Origin: Hedera helix
Taxonomy: Eukaryota > Streptophyta > Magnoliopsida > Apiales > Araliaceae
DNA length: 64,000 nt
Direction: 5' to 3'
NCBI GenBank assembly: GCA_947179155.2
Contig: OX359287.1
Coordinates: 3,039,501 to 3,103,500 of the forward strand
Positions 12,156 to 24,180 of the stretch are shown here, one piece after another. Below the pieces are notes generated by a model, which saw only the letters and a program-made list of their open reading frames with translations, had not been told where the DNA came from and searched no databases. The number at the start of each line of letters is the position of its first letter. The stretch's first letter is position 1. The position numbers and the translations under genes were made by a program.

Positions 12156-12690
12156 TCACGAACAGACTTTATTAATGAGATCTGATAAGTTAGTGATTTT
12201 GTATTACTGTAACTTTGTTATTGATCTTATGAGGTTTTATTCCTTTGTAGTACTGATGAATATTATTCATGAATTGCGGGATGCAACAACATATAAGAAG
12301 CCTATATGACAGTTACATGCGGGGAAAAACTTTGAAAATCCTAAATTATATTCTTTGACAAAAATTAATGAAAATATCACACCAAAATGTTTCTTCATGC
12401 CAGAGGCACTTCCTTCTTCATCAGCTCGTCCTTATCAACTCTTACTATTCGTCATCTTGATTCTCCTCAATAAATATTTCACTTTTTGAGGATTAAACTC
12501 GTCAATAAATCTTTCCGATTTTGAGGAGTAAACTCAAGGTTGATTGTTTCAATCCCCACACTTGAGCCCATACTTGCATATCAAAATAATTTTTTTTCAC
12601 ATTCTTCCAAATCCTCTTAGGAGTCTTGAAAGAATATAAGTACGTAACTGTACTAACTACAGCTCAAAGATTTATTAATTTTTTCTCGTT
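12156..12690. other. Intergenic or intronic DNA, nothing recognised
   Basis: No supported gene. The sequence is T-rich. A segment near 12250-12310 reads without stops for about 60 bp after a TTCCTTTGTAG that looks like a splice acceptor, but its translation is not recognised. Confidence 0.4.
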
Positions 12691-12703
12691 TGTGCGTGTT
12701 TGT

Positions 12704-13070
12704 GAGTTCACATGTGCATGTCTTGTTGTTTGGGACTATGGAACTCTATATTTGGTGTATTGGAGGAGTGGGAGTGTGTATATTTCTTATTTGGTTCTAA
12801 GGTTTTGGAGGGAGGAGGGATGCTGAGATTTTACTTATATTTCGCTTGGCTGCAAGATAGATTCATTTTTCTTACTTTTCTATCGACTTCTGCCATGGGT
12901 ACCATTGGCCGAATTTATCTTATCTTTGTCAAAATTGGAGAGCTGAACTTTCTTGAGTGTTTGCCCTTTAATTTCCACTTGCTATAGGGTGGGACTCTTT
13001 GTTTCCTTTTTACTTGTATTTTCTATCCTCTAATAAAATTTCTCTCTCTATCCAAAAAATAAAATAAAAG
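12704..13070 (+). mobile_element. 5'-truncated LINE or retroposed 3' end (tentative)
   Basis: The segment ends in an A-rich tail (CCAAAAAATAAAATAAAA). It is flanked by TGTGCGTGTTTGT (12691-12703) and TGTGCGTGTCTGT (13071-13083), a 13-bp target-like duplication with one mismatch. Short 5'-truncated inserts with an A-rich tail and a 7-20 bp duplication are typical of LINE-driven retroposition. The open frame across 12712-12987 is not clearly a reverse-transcriptase tail. The GT-rich flanks make a chance match possible. Confidence 0.4.
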
Positions 13071-13083
13071 TGTGCGTGTCTGT

Positions 13084-14340
13084 ATGTGTGTTGGGGTGTT
13101 CAATACTCAGCTTAAAACCAATATATGACATGATTTAGCGTAGCATATACCTGTGATAAGATAGTTGATATTTACTCTTCTTTGACCAGATATAACTTTC
13201 TTCTAATCAAAGAGATGCCTAGCAAGTAGCAGGCTAGCAATCTAATCTGATTAGAGTGGTATGGATCACAGTTGTTAAATTTGGTATGATTATTTTTTGG
13301 CTAACAAATTATGTCTGTTTTGTAGCTCTGTAGTATTCAACTGTTTTACATACAAGAACTGAATGTTTAAATATTTGTAAGCAGTAATAAACAATGTACA
13401 GCTAAAAGTAAAAATGTGATGGATAATTTGGTCATGGTTGGAATCTAGAAAGGTGCACAAGTGTAATAGCGGAGACAGTCTTCATGTGGTTCGCTCTGTA
13501 TACCGATGGCTAACATTTGGTTGACTAATGCGTCATTGTGTTGCAATATTAATATTCCCATGGACAAAATTTTTGCTCCAAGACCCTGACCATTAGAATG
13601 ATGAAAGTTGCAAGAGTTAGAACTATTTCCCTTTCTTAGATTTTTTCTGAATAATTAAGTACCACCGTAGATAATCGGCATTCATAAAAACTTTCAGTGC
13701 TCTTTTGAAGAAAACAGGATGAATAACAAGCAGTGTGTGCTAATATCACTGAAAAAACAACAGTGGATGAGCATTGTCTTCTAGCAGCAGAACCATTTGC
13801 TATTAAAGTTAAAAAAGATGTCGGCATTTCTTACTTCAAAAATAAACTATAATAAATCAATACTAAGTAATCCCTTTGAGCTTGCTTTAGATGGATGTGC
13901 ATTTTTTTTTAATGATTAAGAGAAATAGTAAGTTGAATTCTGATCAGATGCCAGCAGTTGAATATATACTGCCAGGTTGTATTGTGGTAATAGTTCTCGT
14001 GTTTGATTTCACTGTATGTAGACATTTTCGAAGCTTATACTGATAGTACATGGTAGTTGGTAACATGAGGAATGACAGATGGTGTGGTTTTTAGTAGATC
14101 TGTGGCTGTTGTGGTGACATAATGTAACACTAGTGTGATTTCTTGGGAAAGAAAAGAGGATTCCGTAATTTAGTAGGTAAAAGGGAAAGAAGTTACATGG
14201 GGCAGAGTGGAGGGAGGAGCTACGTTACACGGACTCTCACTTTGCCTTAAAGTACCACTTTCTGACACTGGAATCTCGGACAAGGAATGAGTATTGGATA
14301 CTTCATTTTTGTATAAAAAATTGACATAATTGAGGAGTAC
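13084..14340. other. Intergenic DNA downstream of CKX copy 1
   Basis: No gene, array or element ends found. It lies where the last exon of the CKX gene (minus strand) should be, and I could not find residues of that exon. Confidence 0.45.
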
Positions 14341-14372
14341 TCATGTCGGATTCTTAAAAATACCGTGTTCAA

Positions 14373-16093
14373 TCAGACACTCCAGACAAGAATAGGGCCT
14401 TTATTTGTATCTGTTAGAATGTTGCCAAAAGCTTCTTGTGCAAATTTTATGATTTTGCTTTTTGGAATGAGAAGATTGAGCCAAGGGTGTGGAATTTCCC
14501 ACAAGCCTTTTGGTCGTAGTTTGAGCTCGGATGCATGAACTCTGTCCAAGAACTCTACGTAAGTGACTTCTTTCATAAAAAGTGTGGAGGAAATATAGCT
14601 TAGTTGAGATAATAAGCTCTCGATTTCCTCCACCAAAACAAAATAATTATAAGTATGGGAGCCATTTTACTACTATACATTCAATTGCCGAACAAGATTA
14701 TTGGGTCTTTGCATGCCTCACCTGATAAATTACACCTGTTTTGTCTGGATTGAAGTCTTTTGCCAATTCAAAACAAAATAGTACCTTACCATCATAAATG
14801 AATCAACTGGCTCAAATCGGGTCTTGCGGATTGAAGGATGATCTCCAGTTATTTATGAGACTTGTTCTGTTCGTTATTACAAATCCTTCAATATAGTCAA
14901 ATGTGTTCTCAGCTATCAAGTATTCCTGGTCTTTGGAAAATATGGAGAAGTCCGAGTACACCACTCTGATCCATTTTACCTGATGAGATTTGAGTTTGTA
15001 AAACAATCTTTGCCAATTTTCAGACATGATGTAAGATTTACCATCTCTGGTGCAGGTTGTAGTGAAATTTGTGCTCTGGTTATTATGCCAAACTGACCAA
15101 GTCCTCCCAGAACACCATGAAAGTGGTCTGCATTATTTTTCTCTGAACAATTCACCACTTCCCCTTTTCCTGCAATCAGTACAGTTAAATTTGTTGTAAG
15201 AATTCATTCTAAGCACAATATAGAGTTTATGATATTATAGAAAATAAAATTATCAACCAAAGATCTTTTGCATCTATAATCAAAGTTCAACAAATATGGC
15301 GAGGAACCTGCTATTTCTGTGTTCTGTTTCCTATGAATTAAAAAATCAGATGGGAAAAGCTAAAACTATTTCTTTATCGCTCCTTGACCTTGGTCTAATA
15401 TTATATGATGCAATGTTTTGACATATTATGGTTGTTTTCTTTTTTCTTCCTTTTCTGTTTTTCTTATACAAACCTGTAACAACTTCCAGCTGATGCACGT
15501 TACTGATCTGAAGGCCATGTTGAAACGCCTGCCTGCCAATCCCCGCATTGGACAAAGTACCACCAACCGTCAGATATAGGTAATCTGGCCAAGATTTTGG
15601 TGCTAACCCATATTTCAGGCTTTCATGCAGGATATTTATCCATAATGTGCCATCAGAAACATCCACATAAAGAGTGTTTCCTGTGTGAACCTGCATTTTT
15701 TGGTCTGCGGAGCGATTCCATGTTGATCACAATTCTTCGGTTAGCTCGTGCCTGGCCTTGGAGTGAGTGGCCGTGGCCTCTAGCCGCGACCTTGAGCTCC
15801 GAGTCCGGACCCATTTGCCAAATATACTTGATGGTAGTTGAAATATCGGAAACTGATTTTGGATGTAAGACTGCTAATGGGAGGTGATGGTATTGGTTGC
15901 CAAAATCTCTGGCTGCAAATTCATTATTGACAAAACTGAGCTGTCCGTCGAGAACAATTTTATGTAATGAAGATGGGATACTAGAAAAACAAAGGTTTAT
16001 CTTGATAGCTAGAAAGGATATAAACAAGATCAAGAAACCTTTTATGAAAAATATGTTGTTTTGTATCAAAAAACAAGCAAAGTAAAATATCAT
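14373..16093 (-). pseudogene. CKX: Cytokinin oxidase/dehydrogenase pseudogene, copy 1
   Basis: CKX enzymes are FAD-dependent and cleave the side chain of cytokinins; many are secreted. Four exons are recognisable: 16093-15474 (ATG, hydrophobic N-terminus, FAD-attachment region reading ARGHGHSLQGQ, then GLAPKSWPDYL and VGGTLSNAG), 15169-15042 (VNCSEKNNAD, GVLGGLGQFGIITRA), 14979-14722 (KWIRVVYSDF, NRTSLINNWRSSF, FELAKDFNP) and 14627-14373 (YVEFLDRVHASELKL, GLWEIPHPWLNLLIP). GT/AG sites are intact; introns 1 and 2 are 304 and 62 bp. Breaks: a run of six A instead of five near 15703 shifts the frame after MESLRRPK; in-frame TGA codons at 14812-14814 and 14803-14805; and homology stops after GPILV at 14373, so the end of the substrate domain and the last exon are missing. 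The gene resembles the CKX1-like branch. It is not functional as it stands. Confidence 0.9.
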
Positions 16094-17004
16094 TTTTGTT
16101 CTCTCGCTTAGTCAAGGGTGGGATCAGTTAATGTTGATTTTTTGTGAGCTTGTAATAGTGTAGAGGTTTAGAAGAGCCAAGGAAATGAAGGGTTTAGGAA
16201 GGATTTTAAAGAGAGAATTTGGTGGAAGAATCAACACATCTTCAGTGGTAAGAATCCTAAAGTAGACTGCCTGATTTACTTATCCTTTTTGGGCTCCATT
16301 GTAGAAAAGAGAAGCCATCATATATGCCGAGTTGAAGAGAAAAGTCGCAAGAAAGAAAGCTTTCACAAATCTTTGCGCTTGTTCATCGTGTTGCAACCTC
16401 CACATTTCTACTTCTCAGTTACCATTTTAAGGATATTCTTGACATTTGTGGGAAAGGTCTGGTGTCTTGGATGACATGTATGGCTTTGGTTGTGGCTACG
16501 TGACATGATTGATGGTCGTATTTATTTTATTTTATTTTGAAAACCTATGCTAATACAAGTCAATTCTTGGGATACATTCATCCTAGAGGCCTAGAGGGGA
16601 GCCTTGGGAAACTTACCTTTTAATCTTCTGTAGTGTCTGTTGAATTCTGACTTTTTGTTGAGAGATAAATTTTATCCTAGAACCTTGTGTAGTGCTTACT
16701 GAATTCTGACTTATTACCACTAGGCTATCACCCTTGGTTTGTGATCGTATTTATTCAATTCCTCCATTGTTGTCGAAACGCTAACATCAAGTATATGTTT
16801 TCAGATTGTCTGAGAGGAACTGGCAGACGGTCATTGATTAGTTGTGGTGGGCATGGCATCAATGGACCCATGAAACACATGAAATTAAACGGAATGTGTT
16901 GCTTTGTGGTGTAGTGGGGGGCGGGGAAGAGAAATGATTGGTTGCACCGGGAACTCATGGGGCCAATCTAATGGCCCAAGGGAGCTGAAGACTTGACGTG
17001 GATA
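16094..17004. other. Upstream region of CKX copy 1
   Basis: Non-coding on both strands as far as I can see. It is conserved in copy 2 (57332-58302), where a stretch of about 65 bp containing CAATTCCTCCATTGTTGTCG is tandemly doubled (57991-58120) but single here. Reading frames such as 16289-16474 are not preserved in length between copies. Confidence 0.5.
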
Positions 17005-17990
17005 CGCCTAAAGACACTGTTTACTAGTTAGCTATCCGTTGCTATGGCAAATAAGCCTTTTTTCCAAGCAGGGGCCAGAATGATTCTTCTGTTTCTGTTT
17101 GAACATCAAAGAGAATAGTATTTGTACAATTATTACTTTTGATCTTTTGCATTCAATTTGTTAATGAACATCCATTTGAGATTTACTGGAAACTGTAAGA
17201 ATCATCCATTTTTTGGTGTCCCTTTTTCATTTTTTAATGGGTAAAACTAGGATTTGATCACTCTCTGTAGTATATGCAATTGATGCATGGAACATCTTGT
17301 CCCCACTTGAAATATTATTTGATAGATCTTGACCCCAATATCTTTGACATACATTTGCTTTTGAGCATTAAATTTATTAGCAAAATGAACATGAACGGAT
17401 GAAAAGGTATCGAGAGTAGATATCTTTTGCTTAGCGAAAAAAGGAGACACGTAATGCTATTATATGTTTTACATCAAAATGTTGCGTATAAATTACTAAA
17501 GCTAGTAAGCTACCTAGGTATAACTGATCTGTAAAGTATGGTTCTTCACTAAATGTTTTTCAGAGTAATGTTAGGACCTTGGATATCACAAAATTATTAC
17601 ATTGGTTTCTTTAACATTAGGTGGATCTTAAGCATTCGTTACAAACTATTTTAATAATAGCATGTGTATTTGAGATACATTAAAATTTCTCATGGTTATT
17701 ATATATATATATAGGGGAGTGATAATAACTTGAGCATCTAGCTATGGTGTTTTAACCCTTTAATAAAATATGTTTATGTTTTGCGAATAAAAGAGTTGTA
17801 AACGAGACGAGTTGAGTTGAGTTTTAGTTTGTTGAACTTCAATTCAAGTAAAAATTAAACAACCTCTAGTTGAGTCTAATTTAAACAAGTCTGAATATGT
17901 TGTTCAAATTCAACTAATTTATAAACGAGTAGAGCTCAAGCTCGATTGCTCGAGTCAAATTTAAACGAGTCTAGTTAGGCTCGAACCAAG
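17005..17990. other. 985-bp segment absent from duplicate copy 2
   Basis: Copy 2 joins GACGTGGAT directly to AACCAAGTTG (near 58305), skipping this segment. The segment's right part (from about 17790) is the left half of a repeat that continues into sequence kept in both copies, which favours a deletion in copy 2 over an insertion here. No gene is visible. Confidence 0.6.
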
Positions 17991-18170
17991 TTGAACTAAA
18001 CCAAATTTAAATAATTATTATTTATATATATAATTTTAAACTATTGTTTTTTATTAGTTAAACACTAGACGAATGAGCTTAAAAGAACTTGAGCGAACTC
18101 TGACGAATCAAACTTAAATGAATCGGATTTGAGTCCAACGCAATATAATTCAAACTCCACCCGTTTAATT
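17790..18170. mobile_element. hAT-like MITE relic (tentative)
   Basis: Begins TTGTAAACGAGACGAGTTGA and ends with sequence whose complement reads TTAAACGGGTGGAGTTTGA, so the ends are imperfect inverted repeats. The interior is rich in GAGCTCGAGC and AACGAGTC words, like the hAT-type element at 6283-6934. No clear target duplication was found. Confidence 0.35.
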
Positions 18171-19009
18171 AAAGAAACACTATCAAATTCCTCCCTCCCA
18201 AGTCCCAACAACCCCCTACTAGTTATAAAAAAGTCCAAACACTTGTTCGGTAACATAAGATAACATTTGTTCTTAGTTCTTACATAGGGGAAGAATAGAT
18301 ATCTGCCTACCTAATGATAGTTAAGTCTCGAAACAATTAAGAGACTATCACTTTCAAGAATAGGCTTGCAGAACCCAGTATCTCTCGTAAAACCCATTGC
18401 TCTACATATAGTCGAGCCTTTTGCACAGTCCACTGATAAATTTCCGCTAAATGACTTCTACACCCGCACCAAGGACGTCATCATTGCTATCTCTAACAAC
18501 GAAGCGAAGACCAACAATGCCCTTTCTCTATACCAATGCATTACAATTTAATTTTGAAATTAAAAATGTCTTAAGTTAATTTTAAAAAGTCAATAATTAT
18601 TTTATAATTTGAAATGGAGTTAGTATATAACAAACAATAGCTAGTAATAATTTGGAATAGATAGTGCAGTCAATTCCTCATATTGTGGACATTATAGTGG
18701 GGCTTAAATACACTTTAAACTTTCAAAATTTTCTTATTTTAGAATTTAAATCTTAATCTTTTTAAATGTCTTTAAATTCTTATTAGTTAAATTATCCGAT
18801 CTCTGCATATAATAATTGATTAGAGTTAGTATTTTGGATAATTATTCGCTTAAAACATTTTTAGGAGTAAAGAAAATTATAAATGCATAATTAATGTGTG
18901 AGAAAAGACAGAGAAAAAAAAGTGGAGCCGAAATAAATGGTATCAATACTTATATTTAAAAGCAGAACTTGAGATTATTTTTGAATAATTGAAGGACCAA
19001 CCGAGTTAA
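18171..19009. other. Non-coding part of segmental duplication
   Basis: AT-rich and conserved in copy 2 (58480-59300). The 61-codon frame at 18366-18551 is preserved at 58656-58841 with four changes, two of them conservative, but it has no recognisable domain and I do not call it a gene. Confidence 0.4.
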
Positions 19010-20290
19010 CTAGGTATTAATTTGTATCATCCAATCGAGTTGACTCGGTAGTATTAAATGTTTAGTTGAATTATTTTTAATTATTGATGATAGGTGCAAT
19101 TTTTTTTAATATTAGTAAGATAGTACTCATGTCTCTTTGTTTTTCAAATTTCATGAATACATTTAATTTTTAAATTGACTTAATAATATATCTTCAACTA
19201 TATAAATAAGAGAAGCCCGTTGGTTTTACTAGTTATTTTTTTATATATTTCCCCCCTATTTTTCCTATTATCCATCAACTATATAATTAAAAGTACAAAC
19301 TTGGATTCACCAATTTTTGATTTAACAATTTTTTGGTTCAGCCTTTTGTTTTCCTATCTAAATTAGTATAAGTACTATCCAAATTTGTAATGATAAAATA
19401 ATATAACCTCACTACAAGAAATTATGGATGTAGTAAAGGAAATTTTGTGAAGGAATTCATTCATTCATATGAGAAGTTTTCTAGCGAAGGAACTGTGAAG
19501 GAAAAAAATGTAGTGACAATATAGTTAATTCGTATCATCCAATTGAGTTGACTTGGTAGTATTAAATATTTATTTGGATTATTTTTTTTCTTAATTTTTG
19601 ATGATAGGTGCGAAAAATCTTAATATTTGTAAGATACTCGTGTCTCTTCTTTTTTTAAGTTTCTTGAATATATTTAATTTTTAAATTGACTTAATAATAT
19701 ATCTTCAACTATATAAATAAGAGAATATAGAAGTCCATCAATCGAGTTTACAAAGCCCTTCGGTTTTACTACTTTTTTTTTAACTGTTTTTCCTATTACC
19801 CATCAACTATATAATTAAAAGCACAAACTCGGTTTCACCAATTTTTTATTTCACAAATTTTTGGTTCAAGCTTTTTCTTTCTTATACAAATTAATTAGTA
19901 TAAGTACTATCCAAATGTGTAACAATCAAATACTATCCAAATTAGTAAAGTATTCAAAAATAACCTTAACCCGCAAGGAAAAAAAATTATTTTTTTATTT
20001 ATATATTTAATAGACAAAGGAAGTTTTTAAAAAAGATATAAATTTGATTCTATCAATTTCACTACAAGTTTTTTTTTTATATATTTTTTTATATTTTTTT
20101 ATCACAATTTTATGTAAGATAATCATCAATTCCAAAATATAAAATCATTACCCTCAAAATTTACATAAATTCTGTTAATTTTAGTCAATATAATGATAAA
20201 TATTATAAACTATCTAAAAAAGTACTACTCATTGTAAGATTTCTTATGCCATAATTTATAATGAATCATCTCAATTTTGAGTTTGAAAAT
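19010..20290. repeat. Tandemly arranged dispersed repeat, about 520-bp period
   Basis: The block starting near 19020 (GAGTTGACTCGGTAGTATTAAATG, then TCTTCAACTATATAAATAAGAG and CCATCAACTATATAATTAAAAG) is repeated from about 19530. A CACTA-like MITE sits between the copies. Related sequence occurs at 42665-43250 and, as part of the segmental duplication, at 59300-60560. I recognise no coding sequence or ends; it may be a decayed transposon or LTR. Confidence 0.6.
19410..19515. mobile_element. CACTA-type MITE (tentative)
   Basis: 106 bp beginning CACTACAAGAAATTATGG and ending AAAAAAATGTAGTG, i.e. CACTAC at both ends in inverted orientation. CACTACAAGAAA is the usual terminus of plant CACTA elements. 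A 3-bp target duplication is not evident. Confidence 0.45.
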
Positions 20291-21185
20291 ATTTCAAGTC
20301 AACTTTCAAAAGTTAATAATAATCTTATAACTTAGAATAGAGGGAGTATATTTAACAAATTTTTGTAGGATAATTTTATTACTATAATTTTATTAAGATA
20401 TTGAAAAAATCTCTTAACATATCACACAATTTAATTATGGCTAAAGTACAGTTTGCACCCCATAGTTTACCATCAGACAGATGTTGCACCCCAAAATGTA
20501 AAAGGTGTACACTTACACCCCAAAGTTTCTATTTTGGTTTTAAGTTGCACTTTCTGGATATTTTAGAGATCACTTTTAATTGGGAGTGGCGCAGGGGTGA
20601 CTTTTTAGGGGCAATTGGGTCAATTCATTTCTCTCCCAGTACTAACACCCAAAGCCACTATACCAAATCCCATCCATGTTCTCTTTAATCTTTTCATTTT
20701 CTCATAATAAAATCAAATGAAGAAAAAGAAAAATAACCCAAAAAAAATCAATTCAAGAAAAAGAGAACTAACCCAAAATAAAATCAGCAGATGAAAAATT
20801 AAAATAACTTAAAAAAAAAAATTAAATGAAGAAAAAGAAAACTAACGCATAATAAATTGAACTTGGCTCATTCTCATTGTTGAGGGAATTATCACTTAAT
20901 GTATTTGCACTTGAAACACAAATCAAACTATGTTAACAATCACTAAAATTGAATATTACCAGTTTCATGAAGTCGAATGATATTTCATATTATAGATGAA
21001 ATGAACCTATATATAAAATTCTCTTTTCCAAATCAACATATTTCTACAGGTATACCTACCACCAACCTATGTAATACATTCAACTCGCAATGATAAAACT
21101 AAACAACGCACCAGCATCAAACCCAAACAATTCAATCAAATCATAACAATTCCAAATCAAGATCCTCGAAACTTTAGGTTCTTAT
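20291..21185. other. Non-coding flank left of the Copia element
   Basis: Contains TTTGCACCCCATAGTTTACC and AGTTGCAC words near 20450-20560 that recur at plant transposon ends, then A-rich sequence with GAAGAAAAAGAAAA repeats. The 95-codon frame at 20401 is interrupted by differences in copy 2 and is not a gene. CTTAT at 21181-21185 is the left target duplication of the Copia element. Confidence 0.5.
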
Positions 21186-21826
21186 TGTTGGGTTATTCCC
21201 TCCTATGTGGGTAGGCCCAATTAGTAGCCCATATGGTCTATTGACTCATATGGATGATATAACATAGGTTTTAGGAAAAACAAAAATAATAAGTAACAAA
21301 ACAGAAAAGAGGAAAAGAAAAAATTGATTATCACAAGAAATAGTGTAGTATTTTACAACTCAGTGATCAGTAGGTTATTCGTGGTCTGATTGGGCTGATT
21401 TTTGGAGGGTGACGCCGTAACTTGTTGGGCTTCAATCTGAACGGTGGGATTGAGCATCAGAGTCTCGTAGCATCATGTTTTGCTATACATTATTGATACA
21501 TTTTTTTTTGCGAGAGTTGGTAAAATTTTTAGTTCTCTTGCTATTCTTGATGGTTGTTGCTGGTTTATGCCTTTAGTTGTTGTTAGAGAGAATATTGTAT
21601 TGCCCGTTATTATTGATAGTGGAAGATTTGGTAGACTACGGTCCTATGATTTTTACTCCTTACATCGAGGGGGTTTTCCACATAAAAAATTATTTATGTT
21701 CTTGTGTGTGTTTGTTCTTAATTATTAACTGCTTGGATTATTTTTCTTATTGGGTTTACATAAGAGGGGAGAATTATATTGTTTCACTGTGCTGTTAGTG
21801 TTGTTTGGCTTGTTTTTCTCCCAACA
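21186..21826 (+). repeat. 5' LTR of Copia element
   Basis: 641 bp, TGTTGGG...CCCAACA. Compared with the 3' LTR and with the copy-2 LTR (61353-62024) it lacks about 35 bp containing GAAGATGTATGC near 21540. Confidence 0.9.
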
Positions 21827-21828
21827 AG

Positions 21829-21841
21829 TGGCATCAAAGTT
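21829..21841 (+). promoter_or_regulatory. Copia primer-binding site
   Basis: TGGCATCAAAGTT, two bases after the LTR. It is a variant of the TGGTATCAGAGC complement of initiator-methionine tRNA used by most plant Copia elements. Confidence 0.7.
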
Positions 21842-21877
21842 ATGGTTGTTATTGAATTGTTTGCCTTGTGTTAAACG

Positions 21878-22904
21878 ATGGAAATTAATACGAGTAGGAC
21901 GGTAACTTTGAATGGTTCAAATTATCATATTTGGAAAGGGAAAATGGAGGACCTCCTTTATGTGAAGGATTATTATTTGCCTGTGTTTTCTGATGTGAAG
22001 CCTGAGAAAAAGACCGATGACAAGTGGAAAATTCTGCATCATCAAGTGCGTGGTTACATTAGGCAATGGGTTGATGATAATGTTTTGAATCATATTAGTG
22101 GAGAGACTCCTGCACGCAGTTTTTGGAGTAAGCTCGAACAGTTGTATGCTTGAAAGAAGGGAAATAATAAATTGTTTATGATTAAGCAGATGATGGCATT
22201 GAGGTATCATGACGGAAAACCTTTGACTGATCATTTAAATTTCTTTTAGGGAATTATTAATCAGTTAGCTGCAATGGGTATCAAGTTTGTTGGATTCAAT
22301 GGAGACGTTTCGAACATCGTTGTCTAACTCCGCTCCAAATGGTAGAATTATTATGGATTTGGCTAAAAGCAGTGTTCTGAATGAAGAGGTTTGAAGAAAG
22401 TCGTAAGGTATCTCTTCACAGTCAGATGTGCTAGTTACCGAGAGAAAGGGGAGGAGCAAAAGCAGACATCCGATGAATAGAGGTAAGAGCAGAAGCAAGT
22501 CCAACAAATTTGCAAATGTAGAATGTTTTCATTGTCATGAGAAGGGGCATATCAAAAATTTTTGTCGCTAGCTCAAGAGAGAAAATAATATGGGAAATGG
22601 TAATGAAAAGAAGAATGACGACAATAAGGATGATAATCGAGTTGCTACCGTTTATAATGATTTTCTCATTATGTATGATGAAGATGTTCTTAATTTTGCT
22701 ACTCATGAGATGAGTTGGGTCATTGATAGTGGTGCATCATTCATGCTACGTCGCGGAAGGACTTCTTTACATCTTATACAACTGGTGACTATGGGGTTGT
22801 AAAGATGGGTAATGATAGAGTGTCGAAAGTTGTGGGCATTGGGGATGTGTGTTTGGAGACTAACAACCGTACAAGGTTAGTTCTCAAAAATGTTAAGCAT
22901 GTTC
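21878..22904 (+). pseudogene. Copia gag and protease start, broken
   Basis: The ATG at 21878 begins a gag polyprotein (MEINTSRTVTLNGSNYHIWK) with the NYHIWK-type opening of Copia gag. Farther on are a zinc knuckle CFHCHEKGHIKNFC (C-x2-C-x4-H-x4-C, about 22523-22565) and the protease active site WVIDSGAS (about 22717-22740). In-frame stops occur at 22151, 22247 and 22569. About 40 bp are missing near 22288, which shifts the frame. Copy 2 keeps sense codons at each of these stops. The frame ends where the nested LTR begins. Confidence 0.88.
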
Positions 22905-24171
22905 TGAAAGTAGTATGCTCTCAAGTCAATCACATTTGATGTGATAAACATATACTTTGTAATCTTGTTCATTTATTAATAAAAGTATCAAGGCATTTCT
23001 TTATTCATGGTTAATTACTTGAATTAATCAAATGGATAAACCCATAGTTTTCGAGCAATGCTTTTAGAACCATGATGAGGATCATGCTAATGAGATCTAA
23101 ATTCAAGATAGCTCAAAACTAAAATTGTTCCTAATCGTTGGATCACTAAAAAGGGAATTAGTAGATCCGGATAGATTGGTACATACTATGCTACATACTA
23201 TGCTTGCTCTTATGAAGATGATGATTGATGTGTAAGACCCCGAATTTTATGAAATATAAAATTTAATTTTTCTTCATATATATTTTTTCATGAAACAGTA
23301 AGTGGTTAAATTGACGAAATTGAAAGTTAAGGATGTTATGTGCAAATTTTATTTTGTCGGGGAATATTCGTTTTGTCGGGGAATATTCGTGTCGTACGAC
23401 GGCGCCGAAATAACAAATTATTGGTGGACCCCACAACGGAATATTTGTCGGATATAGAAAACGACAGAAGTAACCTTTTTAATAAAAATAGTCAACGGTG
23501 CTAACTGTTAAAATACCGGTGATAAAAGAATAGTAGCATACGGTAATTTATGGTATTTTACTGTAGCATACGGTATTCTACAGTAGCACACGGTATTGCA
23601 CAGTGTCTCATATTATTGACACCGTAACTGTTACGTATCATTTCATCGATAATTGTCACTGCATAATATTTTATATTATCAATTCAATTATTGTTGCTAC
23701 ACAGTATTTTGCATTATTGATTTAATAATTGTCATTACACTGTATTTTATATCATTGAGTCAATAATTGTTGCTGCACTGTTTTTAAAATTATTGAACCT
23801 AATAATTGTCACAGTTGCAAATATACTGTAATTTATATTATTAAATTAATAATAATCTGTAACGTGTTTATTACATTATTGTTGAATTATTGTTGTAGCA
23901 TTATTTTATTTTATATGTTGGACCCACGGGAAGAATAAATAAATAAATAAATAAAATTACTATTTGAAATAGTAATGTGAATAGTGACGTGAATAGTAAC
24001 GTGAATAGTAACATGTGGGCCCTGTGTGGGACCTACATGAAGAATGATGAAATTGAATTTGGTTTTGCTGGAGAGAAATGGAAAAGGCGTGGGCTGCGCT
24101 GCCTTTGCTGAATTCTTCAGCTGGCGTGCAGTACGCCATTCACCTACCGCGCATAGTAACTTATTTTTTCC

Positions 24172-24180
24172 TATAAATAG
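24172..24180 (+). promoter_or_regulatory. TATA box of LTR-C
   Basis: TATAAATAG, about 940 bp into the LTR; the shared stem-loop lies downstream. Confidence 0.5.

Larger units (their letters stand above)
14754..23230. repeat. Segmental duplication, copy 1
   Basis: From 14754 onward the sequence matches 55992-64000 in the same orientation: CKX pseudogene, upstream DNA, repeat-rich flank, Copia 5' LTR and gag, and the start of the nested solo LTR. After the solo LTR at 23231-26507 the match resumes at 26508 and continues to about 27057, the window limit of copy 2. By eye the two copies are mostly identical with scattered substitutions. Larger differences are about 985 bp present only here (17005-17990), about 126 bp near 20665-20790 only here, a 40-bp gag deletion here near 22288, and the 3.3 kb LTR at 23231. 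Confidence 0.9.

Noticed and set aside
15597..16085. Plus-strand frames opposite CKX exon 1 (also at 56835-57323)
   Set aside because: Antisense to the recognisable CKX exon; conservation follows from the block duplication.
20401..20688. 95-codon frame inside the duplicated flank
   Set aside because: Not preserved at full length in copy 2; contains transposon-end-like TTTGCACCCCATAG repeats.
21917..22706. Minus-strand frames opposite Copia gag, also seen at 62115-62942
   Set aside because: Shadows of gag; they track its codons and have no independent features.
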